Source of the DNA: Methanomethylovorans sp. PtaU1.Bin073
GTDB taxonomy: Archaea > Halobacteriota > Methanosarcinia > Methanosarcinales > Methanosarcinaceae
Assembly (NCBI GenBank): GCA_002067265.1
Contig: MVQW01000194.1
Coordinates: 1-5,424, forward strand
Direction: 5' to 3'
Length of the DNA: 5,424 nt
This document shows, one piece after another, positions 1 to 5,424 of the stretch (position 1 is its first letter; every line of letters starts with the position of its first letter). The translations under genes and the position numbers were made by a program. The notes beneath the pieces are model-generated. The model was not told the origin of the DNA and ran no database searches. It saw only the letters and a program-made list of their open reading frames with translations.

Positions 1-41
1 TAGCCTGCAAAACTAGTTCATGCCTTATATAGTGTTCTAAC

Positions 42-73
42 CAATTATAATTTGAGTAAACTAAATATAATTG
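42..73. repeat. Imperfect inverted repeat upstream of mobB-moaE
   Basis: The outer arms CAATTATA (42-49) and TATAATTG (66-73) are perfect reverse complements. Four further symmetrical pairs lie inside the 16-bp spacer, so 12 of 16 position pairs match across the 32 bp. The right arm overlaps the TATA-like box at 63-70. A protein bound here could block transcription-factor access, but AT-rich DNA gives such dyads easily and no known operator is recognised. Confidence 0.4.
63..70 (+). promoter_or_regulatory. Candidate TATA box for mobB-moaE
   Basis: AAATATAA resembles an archaeal box A. It would place the transcript start near 93 and give a leader of about 75 nt before the chosen ATG at 169. 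A competing box, CTTATATA, lies at 24-31 and would start transcription near 54. The sequence does not decide between them, and read-through from a gene upstream of the window is also possible. Confidence 0.3.
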
Positions 74-168
74 CCAGCTAACTCCCCCAACTGTCCTGGG
101 AATGGCCATAAAAATTGAAGTCTATTCTTACGTTCTATTTAATAGGATTAATTTCCATAGAGATGCAC

Positions 169-999
169 ATGAAAGTCATCAGCGTGGTCGGCTACAAGAA
201 GACAGGCAAGACAACATTGGTCACACAGCTTGTCAAAGCACTTTCAAAGAAAGGAAAAGTCGGTACTGTTAAGCAGATGTGCCATCATCGATTCAACCCA
301 CAGAACACTGATACAGGCAAACACTTCGATGCAGGAGCTGAAGCTGTGGCAGCGATAACTGATACTGAACTTGTGCTTGTAAGGCGCAATCCTTCCCTCA
401 CAGAGTCTCTGAATGCTCTTGCTGACAGTGGCATGGATTTTGCCATAGTAGAAGGTGCTAAGACCAGCAGTCTGCCAAAGATAGTACTTGGAGATCTTAA
501 TATAGAAGAGATCCAGAATGTAGTTCTCCGACTGCCTGCAAGAGGAGACTGGAATATTGATGCCCTTACTGAACTTGTGATGCAGCAGAATGACTGGGTT
601 ACCTTAGGCTTATTAATAGAACAGGTAAAACATGACTCAAGGATAAAACGGGCAGGAGGTATTGGTACATTCACCGGCATTGTCAGACAATTCTCCGAAG
701 GAGTAGAAACAAAGGCATTGCATTTTGAGAAATATGAGAAGATTGCTGAAGAGGCAATGCAAAAGATATGCAAAGACCTGATGCAAAGAGAAGGCGTGCT
801 GGATGTAAGAATGCACCATCGAATAGGCACGATAAGGCCAGGAGAAGATATAGTATACATAGTAGTCGCCGCTGCTCACAGGCAAGAATTATTTGAAGCT
901 CTCACTGATGCCCTGGAAATGTTAAAATCAGAAGTACCCGTATGGAAGAAAGAACTGACACTGGAAGGCGATTTCTGGGTACATGATATGGAAAAGTGA
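169..999 (+). CDS. MobB-MoaE fusion: molybdopterin-guanine dinucleotide GTPase / molybdopterin synthase large subunit
   Basis: This 276-residue protein joins two molybdenum-cofactor enzymes. Residues 1 to about 135 are a MobB-type P-loop GTPase. It has Walker A GYKKTGKT at 8-15, the family-typical DTGKHFDAGAEAV stretch at 48-60 and a DFAIVEG strand at 90-96. MobB assists attachment of GMP to molybdopterin. Residues about 143-272 are MoaE, the large subunit of molybdopterin synthase, which with thiocarboxylated MoaD inserts the dithiolene sulfurs into cyclic pyranopterin monophosphate. MoaE landmarks are FTGIVR (168-173), HHRIG (216-220), AHR (236-238) and PVWKKE (257-262). The lysines matching E. 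coli MoaE K119 and K126 are K253 and K260, so it looks catalytically intact. Alternative starts are the TTG at 115 and the ATG at 163. The ATG at 169 is preferred because MKVISVVGYKKTGKT is the normal MobB beginning and AGAG lies 6 nt upstream. No moaD or moaA is visible nearby. MobB-MoaE fusions are known in archaea. Confidence 0.9.
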   Translation: MKVISVVGYKKTGKTTLVTQLVKALSKKGKVGTVKQMCHHRFNPQNTDTGKHFDAGAEAVAAITDTELVLVRRNPSLTESLNALADSGMDFAIVEGAKTSSLPKIVLGDLNIEEIQNVVLRLPARGDWNIDALTELVMQQNDWVTLGLLIEQVKHDSRIKRAGGIGTFTGIVRQFSEGVETKALHFEKYEKIAEEAMQKICKDLMQREGVLDVRMHHRIGTIRPGEDIVYIVVAAAHRQELFEALTDALEMLKSEVPVWKKELTLEGDFWVHDMEK

Positions 1000-1024
1000 C
1001 ATTAGATGAGATACCGCTGCCCGG

Positions 1025-1441
1025 TTACCTATTTTTCAAACCCATTTTTCTGTCAATTTCTTCAGCCATGACTTCCAGTTCGTCGAAAATGCGCTCTGAA
1101 TCCTTTCTCATTTCCTGAACTGCGGCTTTAAGGCTTCCGCCACGTAGATAGAGTAACCTTTTTCTTCGGTAGATCATGCCTGAGTCTATAAGGTTGCGCA
1201 AATGATGATTCACACGCGCTAGCCTTACATCAAGGTTATCAGCTATAGACTCGGAAGTAACTCGGTCTTCCTCAGCCAGCATTCGCAGCATATCCATAAC
1301 TATCCTTGTGGCCATGTTCTCAGTGTCCCTGCCGGATGAAAGCCCGAAGCTGTCACATAGCCACCTGATATCATCCTCAAGGTTCTTGTCCCTGGGTTTT
1401 TCGAGGCTTATCAGAACTATTTGCTGGTTCTGCTGGATCAT
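1025..1441 (-). CDS. Small winged-helix DNA-binding protein, candidate regulator of groES-groEL
   Basis: This 138-residue, highly charged protein has no membrane segment or signal peptide. Residues about 44-100 form an ArsR-like winged helix-turn-helix: a helix near 44-57, TSESIADNL (62-70), a probable recognition helix within DVRLARVNHHLRNLIDSGM (71-89), then a basic wing with YRRKRLLYLRG (91-101). The N-terminal 40 residues contain EKPRDKNLEDDIRWLCDSFG and precede the fold. The C-terminal 103-133 are predicted helix with a heptad-like pattern, suitable for dimer formation. There is no cysteine or histidine metal site typical of metal-sensing ArsR proteins. It is divergent from groES with a shared 174-bp promoter region holding a dyad and direct repeats, and that position suggests control of the chaperonin operon and itself. 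Functionally comparable winged-helix heat-shock repressors are known in archaea (Phr in Pyrococcus, HSR1 in Archaeoglobus), but equivalence is inference. The ATG at 1441 is chosen because a TATA box lies at the right distance for a leaderless mRNA. Confidence 0.85.
   Translation of the reverse strand: MIQQNQQIVLISLEKPRDKNLEDDIRWLCDSFGLSSGRDTENMATRIVMDMLRMLAEEDRVTSESIADNLDVRLARVNHHLRNLIDSGMIYRRKRLLYLRGGSLKAAVQEMRKDSERIFDELEVMAEEIDRKMGLKNR
1032..1049 (+). terminator. Possible oligo-T terminator for mobB-moaE
   Basis: Two T5 runs (1032-1036 and 1045-1049) follow the stop codon by 33 and 46 nt in the transcribed direction. Archaeal polymerase commonly stops at U-runs without a hairpin. The runs lie inside the 3' end of the convergent gene, where they are the complement of its lysine and nearby codons, so they may simply reflect coding. 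If used, the two transcripts overlap tail to tail. Confidence 0.3.
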
Positions 1442-1465
1442 GAATAAAGAGTATTAAACTAACTA

Positions 1466-1473
1466 TATATAAA
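1466..1473 (-). promoter_or_regulatory. TATA box of the winged-helix gene (leaderless transcript)
   Basis: Read on the minus strand, 1473 to 1466 is TTTATATA, a perfect methanogen box A. With the usual spacing of about 26 nt from the box centre, transcription starts near 1443-1444, only 2-3 nt before the ATG at 1441. No Shine-Dalgarno sequence precedes that ATG, which agrees with a leaderless or near-leaderless mRNA. Confidence 0.7.
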
Positions 1474-1524
1474 GATTGCCATGTTTTGTCGAAATCATAT
1501 CGATGAAACATTAAAGATTGCTAT
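1470..1524. promoter_or_regulatory. Candidate operator: dyad flanked by direct repeats
   Basis: A 13-bp direct repeat, TAAAGATTGCYAT, occurs at 1470-1482 and 1512-1524 with 12 of 13 bases identical and a 42-bp period, about four helical turns. Between the copies lies an inverted repeat: GTTTTGTCGA (1483-1492), a 7-bp spacer, and TCGATGAAAC (1500-1509), pairing at 8 of 10 positions with the two mismatches adjacent. The array sits between the divergent TATA boxes of the winged-helix gene and groES. The left repeat overlaps the former by 4 bp. The layout suits a dimeric regulator controlling both promoters. Binding is inferred, and short repeats of this sort can occur by chance in AT-rich DNA. 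Confidence 0.5.
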
Positions 1525-1537
1525 AAAACACAATACA

Positions 1538-1545
1538 TTTATATA
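1538..1545 (+). promoter_or_regulatory. TATA box of groES-groEL
   Basis: TTTATATA is a perfect archaeal box A. The expected transcript start is near 1567-1569, giving a 5' leader of roughly 47-49 nt that includes a hairpin and the Shine-Dalgarno site. Its presence here also argues against translation beginning at the in-frame ATG at 1481. Confidence 0.75.
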
Positions 1546-1566
1546 CCAGACAGAGAATATAGATGC

Positions 1567-1594
1567 ATGTAAGCTGGCTAGAAAGCCGGTACAT
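1567..1594 (+). other. Predicted 5'-terminal hairpin of the groES mRNA
   Basis: Bases 1573-1579 (GCTGGCT) pair with 1584-1590 (AGCCGGT) through five Watson-Crick and two G-U pairs, closing an AGAA loop. After a two-A bulge (1571-1572), ATGT (1567-1570) pairs with ACAT (1591-1594). The stem would begin at about the predicted transcript start and ends 7 nt before the Shine-Dalgarno site, which it leaves free. It could protect the mRNA end or melt with temperature; no function is shown by the sequence. Confidence 0.45.
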
Positions 1595-1601
1595 TTTCAT
1601 T

Positions 1602-1606
1602 GGAGG
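1602..1606 (+). promoter_or_regulatory. Ribosome binding site of groES
   Basis: GGAGG lies 9 nt before the ATG at 1616 and matches the archaeal 16S rRNA tail. It fixes the start at 1616, because the upstream in-frame ATG at 1481 has no such site and would place the promoter inside the gene. Confidence 0.85.
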
Positions 1607-1615
1607 ATATCAGCA

Positions 1616-1891
1616 ATGATCATCAAACCGATTGGAGAGAGAGTATTAATAAAAGTGGTCAAACAGGCAGAAAAGACCGATAGCGGCATATACTTGCCGG
1701 AGTCAGCCAAAGAAGAGAAGAAAGAAGGCGTTGTTGTCGCTGTAGGCACGTTTGAGGATGGACGTGAACTGCCTGTGAAAAAAGGAGACCATGTAATATA
1801 TGGTGGTTACAAGAGCGACGAAATTGACCTCGATGGCGAATTACACGTTTTTGTCGACTTTAAGGATCTGCTTGCTGTGCTCGAAAAATAA
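1616..1891 (+). CDS. groS: GroES, group I co-chaperonin (Hsp10)
   Basis: This 91-residue cytosolic protein is the lid of the GroEL chamber. It forms a seven-subunit ring and caps GroEL in the ATP state. The N-terminus MIIKPIGERVLIKV is the classic Hsp10 start (E. coli begins with an equivalent IRPLHDRV-type strand). The mobile loop falls at about residues 16-32. Its hydrophobic tripeptide IYL (25-27) takes the place of E. coli IVL, which docks on the GroEL apical domain. Residues 38-46 (EGVVVAVGT), GDHVIYGGY (57-65) and the terminal FKDLLAVLEK (82-91) follow the family pattern. The length is slightly below the 95-100 of most bacterial homologues. It lies 47 nt before groEL and should share its transcript. 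Group I chaperonins in archaea are regarded as acquired from bacteria. Confidence 0.95.
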   Translation: MIIKPIGERVLIKVVKQAEKTDSGIYLPESAKEEKKEGVVVAVGTFEDGRELPVKKGDHVIYGGYKSDEIDLDGELHVFVDFKDLLAVLEK

Positions 1892-1914
1892 GCAATAATA
1901 AAAGAAAATTATAA

Positions 1915-3549
<1,635 letters not shown>

Positions 3550-3566
3550 TCGCCTTCCTTTATCTT

Positions 3567-3576
3567 CCATATATGG
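3567..3576 (+). promoter_or_regulatory. Palindromic TATA-like site upstream of hsp20
   Basis: CCATATATGG is a perfect 10-bp palindrome, 18 nt after the groEL stop. As a TATA box it would start transcription near 3598, with a leader of about 33 nt containing the strong Shine-Dalgarno site of hsp20. It could equally be a protein-binding dyad. No oligo-T terminator is seen between groEL and hsp20, so co-transcription with groEL is also possible. Confidence 0.4.
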
Positions 3577-3617
3577 GTAGAAAGATGAAAAATCAACTGT
3601 ACTATATCTGAAACGCA

Positions 3618-3624
3618 GAGGTGA
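3618..3624 (+). promoter_or_regulatory. Strong ribosome binding site of hsp20
   Basis: GAGGTGA, 6 nt before the ATG at 3631, is a 7-base match to the complement of the archaeal 16S rRNA tail. It is among the best sites in the window and predicts efficient translation. Confidence 0.8.
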
Positions 3625-3630
3625 AAGACA

Positions 3631-4092
3631 ATGAAATTTGGACTTACAAGATGGACTCCAACAGGAACAGCAAGATGGGACCCATTTGATGAGATGAGAC
3701 AGATGCAGCAGCAGTTGAACAGCATGTTCAAGGACATGAGTATAGGAAACCGCTGGACAGAAGTTGATACTCTGGCGCCTTTGGTAGATATTAAAGACAT
3801 GGGCGATAGACTCATAATAACAGCCGATATGCCAGGTGTTGACAAGCAGAACGTCAATATCGATGTCCAGGAAAGTATAATCAGCATCTCGGCAAAGTCG
3901 GGCACAGAGACCGAGAAAGACGAAGAAGGTTATATGCGCAGAGAGCGCACATATAAGATGTTCGCAAGGACACTAACCCTACCAGAAGCCGTCACCTCAG
4001 AGGGTGCCAAAGCGAAACTAGAGAGTGGAGTACTTACCATAGAACTTCCAAAGCTACAACTCGAAGAGAAAAAGAAGATACTCATCGAGTAA
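3631..4092 (+). CDS. Hsp20-family small heat-shock protein (alpha-crystallin type)
   Basis: This 153-residue protein is an ATP-independent holdase that binds unfolding proteins and keeps them refoldable, usually as large oligomers in the cytosol. The N-terminal region (1-47) is rich in Trp, Met and Gln, including WDPFDEMRQMQQQLNSMF (16-33), the usual flexible substrate-binding arm. The alpha-crystallin domain spans about 48-142, with DMPGV (66-70), the acidic loop ETEKDEEG (93-100), YMRRERTY (101-108) and the signature stretch LESGVLTIELPK (130-141). The C-terminal tail ends ILIE. Its I150-L151-I152 is the I-X-I motif that docks neighbouring dimers. It begins 81 nt after groEL and precedes clpB, the disaggregase that cooperates with small heat-shock proteins in known systems. 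The organism may have other Hsp20 paralogues, so no numbered gene name is given. Confidence 0.95.
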   Translation: MKFGLTRWTPTGTARWDPFDEMRQMQQQLNSMFKDMSIGNRWTEVDTLAPLVDIKDMGDRLIITADMPGVDKQNVNIDVQESIISISAKSGTETEKDEEGYMRRERTYKMFARTLTLPEAVTSEGAKAKLESGVLTIELPKLQLEEKKKILIE

Positions 4093-4106
4093 GGCATAGA
4101 GGAGCA

Positions 4107-4112
4107 TTTTTT
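4107..4112 (+). terminator. Oligo-T terminator after hsp20
   Basis: A T6 run begins 15 nt after the hsp20 stop. It is followed by a small perfect stem (4115-4133) and by a further T5 run at 4182-4186. Runs of five or more T on the sense strand in intergenic DNA are typical archaeal termination sites. It would end the groES-groEL-hsp20 transcripts before the separate clpB promoter. Confidence 0.55.
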
Positions 4113-4114
4113 AC

Positions 4115-4133
4115 TGCACCTGCTTTTGGTGCA
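4115..4133. repeat. Perfect 6-bp stem hairpin
   Basis: TGCACC (4115-4120) and GGTGCA (4128-4133) are perfect reverse complements around a 7-nt TGCTTTT loop. It lies immediately after the T6 run and may help terminate transcription or protect the hsp20 mRNA 3' end. Confidence 0.45.
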
Positions 4134-4134
4134 T

Positions 4135-4159
4135 GGGCATGACCTTCGGGCCATGACCC
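4135..4159. repeat. UUCG-tetraloop hairpin / near-tandem repeat
   Basis: In RNA, CC-UUCG-GG (4143-4150) forms a C(UUCG)G tetraloop, one of the most stable known. Below it come an A/C mismatch, CATG (4138-4141) paired with CATG (4152-4155), a bulged A and GGG/CCC. The same stretch can be read as a direct repeat: GGGCATGACC (4135-4144) and GGGCCATGACC (4148-4158) differ by one inserted C. The first reading suggests an RNA element, the second a small duplication. Confidence 0.45.
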
Positions 4160-4248
4160 GATTATCCTTATGAAATGCTGGTTTTTGGCAGCCGTACAGC
4201 CAGTTTTCCACGCGTTGGGAAGAAGTGGGAAACTAAAACCCGATAATC
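4156..4248. repeat. Separated repeat ACCCGATWATC
   Basis: ACCCGATTATC (4156-4166) and ACCCGATAATC (4238-4248) match at 10 of 11 bases and lie 82 bp apart. The GATTATC and GATAATC cores are also exact reverse complements, so the pair can act as direct or inverted repeats. The second copy ends 9 bp before the clpB TATA-like box. Confidence 0.4.
4202..4234. repeat. 10-bp inverted repeat upstream of clpB
   Basis: AGTTTTCCAC (4202-4211) and GTGGGAAACT (4225-4234) pair at 9 of 10 positions as DNA, and at all 10 in RNA when one G-U pair is counted, around a 13-nt loop. The repeat ends 23 bp upstream of the clpB TATA-like box, where an activator or repressor site would be placed. It could also be the last part of the hsp20 3' region. 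Confidence 0.5.
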
Positions 4249-4257
4249 AAACGGCGC

Positions 4258-4266
4258 TTATAAAAT
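4258..4266 (+). promoter_or_regulatory. TATA box of clpB
   Basis: TTATAAAAT fits box A and predicts transcription from near 4288, giving a leader of about 28 nt. This suggests clpB has its own promoter apart from the groES-groEL-hsp20 unit. Confidence 0.55.
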
Positions 4267-4303
4267 AGATTACGATCATTGATTATGTGGATTTGAACCA
4301 TTT

Positions 4304-4309
4304 AGAGGG
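4304..4309 (+). promoter_or_regulatory. Ribosome binding site of clpB
   Basis: AGAGGG lies 6 nt before the ATG at 4316. That ATG gives the standard ClpB N-terminus, so it is taken as the start. Confidence 0.7.
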
Positions 4310-4315
4310 AAAAGT

Positions 4316-5424
4316 ATGGATTTGAATCGTTTCACTCAGAAAGCCCAGGAAGCGATCCAGGGCTCAACTACAATCGCTGCCAGATACCATAATCAGCAGA
4401 TAGATTGCGAACACCTGCTTCTGGCAATGCTGGAACAAAGTGGAGGTCTAGTACCCACACTGCTGCAAAAGCTCGATGTTGAACCAGGCAGAGTCATTCA
4501 AAAGGTAGAAGATAAACTTGCGAGCCTGCCACAGGTATCTGGCCCAGGAGGAGAGCAAGTCTACATGACCCAGACACTCAAGAGAGTGCTGGATTCTGCT
4601 AGCAAGACAGCTGGCAAAATGCAGGACGAGTTCGTTAGTGTGGAACACCTGCTTATAGCAATCACAGAGGAAAAGGATTCCGTAGCAGGAAAAATACTAA
4701 CAGGCGAGGGGATCACAAAGGATCGGTTGCTTGCTGCCATCAAAGAGATAAGAGGAGGCAGACGCATTACTTCAGAAAATCCAGAAGACACAATGGAACC
4801 ACTAAAGAAATACGGAATTGATTTTACTGAACTGGCATCCCAGGGTAAGCTTGACCCTGTGATCGGCAGGGAACAAGAGATCAGGCGTACTATAGAAATC
4901 CTTTCCCGCCGCAGAAAGAACAACCCTGTACTGATAGGAGAAGCTGGTGTTGGTAAGACAGCCATAGTAGAAGGTCTGGCACAGCGTGTTGCAAAGAAAG
5001 ACGTGCCTGATGCCATGAAGGACAAGCGCATAATTGCACTTGACATGGGAGCGCTCATAGCAGGAGCTAAGTTCAGGGGCGAGTTCGAGGAGCGACTTAA
5101 GGCGGTGCTTAAGGAGGTTGCTGAGTCGGAAGGACAGATAATTCTGTTCATAGACGAACTGCACACCATAGTAGGTGCTGGAGCAACTGAAGGTGCCATG
5201 GATGCAGGAAATCTGCTCAAGCCAATGCTGGCACGTGGTGAACTGCATTGTATAGGTGCAACCACACTGAATGAGTACCGTAAGTACATTGAAAAGGATG
5301 CTGCACTTGAGCGCCGTTTCTTACCCGTTATAGTAGAACAGCCCACAGTAGAGGACACGATATCCATCTTGCGTGGACTTAAGGAAAAGTACGAAGTACA
5401 TCATGGTGTGCGTCTGAAGGATTC
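4316..5424 (+). CDS. clpB: ClpB protein disaggregase, N-terminal part (runs off the window)
   Basis: The first 369 codons of a Hsp100/ClpB AAA+ ATPase are present and the frame is open at the window edge. The full protein is usually about 850-880 residues. ClpB hexamers thread aggregated polypeptides through a central pore, normally handing them to DnaK. The start [14 protein letters not shown] leads into a Clp N domain with two repeats (about 1-75 and 82-147), each holding an EHLL motif (32-35 and 110-113). AAA domain 1 follows from about 160. It has Walker A GEAGVGKT (208-215), Walker B ILFIDE (276-281), the sensor-type GATT (314-317) and arginine-finger region LERRF (331-335). The pore loop reads [11 protein letters not shown] (251-261), with Phe253 where ClpB commonly has Tyr. 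The coiled-coil middle domain and second AAA domain lie outside the window. The middle domain is what would formally separate ClpB from ClpC or ClpA, but the N-terminus and the heat-shock context favour ClpB. Confidence 0.93.
   Translation, partial: MDLNRFTQKAQEAIQGSTTIAARYHNQQIDCEHLLLAMLEQSGGLVPTLLQKLDVEPGRVIQKVEDKLASLPQVSGPGGEQVYMTQTLKRVLDSASKTAGKMQDEFVSVEHLLIAITEEKDSVAGKILTGEGITKDRLLAAIKEIRGGRRITSENPEDTMEPLKKYGIDFTELASQGKLDPVIGREQEIRRTIEILSRRRKNNPVLIGEAGVGKTAIVEGLAQRVAKKDVPDAMKDKRIIALDMGALIAGAKFRGEFEERLKAVLKEVAESEGQIILFIDELHTIVGAGATEGAMDAGNLLKPMLARGELHCIGATTLNEYRKYIEKDAALERRFLPVIVEQPTVEDTISILRGLKEKYEVHHGVRLKD

Noticed and set aside
115..168. Extended mobB-moaE start from the TTG at 115, or the ATG at 163
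   Set aside because: The extra residues form a hydrophobic stretch not expected in a cytosolic MobB, and the TTG has no ribosome site. The ATG at 163 differs by only two codons and remains possible.
285..860. Open frame antisense to mobB-moaE
   Set aside because: It has no motif or ribosome site and overlaps a sense gene with intact catalytic residues.
1459..1463. CTAAC as half of an HSR1-type CTAAC-N5-GTTAG heat-shock site
   Set aside because: Only one half is present and the expected GTTAG partner is absent, so the match is no better than chance.
1481..1615. N-terminal extension of groES by 45 codons from the ATG at 1481
   Set aside because: It has no ribosome site, would contain the TATA box at 1538-1545, and encodes residues unlike any GroES. 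The start at 1616 has GGAGG at 9 nt and a normal Hsp10 beginning.
4561..5367. Long open frame antisense to clpB
   Set aside because: It is serine- and alanine-rich with no recognisable domain and lies wholly over a convincing ClpB coding region.

Overview
The window reads as a chromosomal segment of a methanogen-type euryarchaeon, most likely from the Methanosarcinales or a related ANME-2-type lineage. The reasons are TATA boxes close to TTTATATA in front of genes, Shine-Dalgarno sites of the GGAGG/GAGGTGA kind, oligo-T stretches after genes, an archaeal-type winged-helix regulator, a MobB-MoaE fusion, and a bacterial-type (group I) GroES/GroEL pair, which among archaea is best known from Methanosarcina and relatives. 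The genus cannot be fixed from the sequence alone.

Layout. Positions 1-168 are an AT-rich leader with an imperfect dyad around a TATA-like box. Positions 169-999 (+) encode a molybdenum-cofactor fusion protein (MobB GTPase plus MoaE). It converges, with only 25 nt between stop codons, on a small winged-helix DNA-binding protein at 1025-1441 (-). That regulator is transcribed divergently from a stress cluster: groES (1616-1891), groEL (1939-3549), an Hsp20 small heat-shock protein (3631-4092) and the first 369 codons of clpB (4316 to the window end, continuing beyond it).

How the genes work together. GroES/GroEL fold proteins in a closed chamber, Hsp20 holds unfolding proteins, and ClpB pulls polypeptides out of aggregates, normally with DnaK. 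The window is therefore a compact protein-rescue island. groES-groEL look like one operon. hsp20 may be read through from groEL or use its own promoter. clpB follows a 223-nt gap rich in T-runs and inverted repeats and has its own promoter-like box.

The most interesting part is the 174-bp divergent region between the winged-helix gene and groES. Two good TATA boxes face away from each other. Between them lies an imperfect dyad (1483-1509), bracketed on both sides by a direct repeat (TAAAGATTGCYAT, 1470-1482 and 1512-1524). The first repeat overlaps the regulator's own TATA box. This suggests that the small protein is a local regulator of the chaperonin operon and of itself. The regulator appears to be made from a leaderless mRNA, while groES has a predicted 5'-terminal hairpin. 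All the major genes belong to known families; what may be undescribed is the regulatory architecture and some chaperonin details (no GGM tail, a polar residue in the substrate-binding groove).
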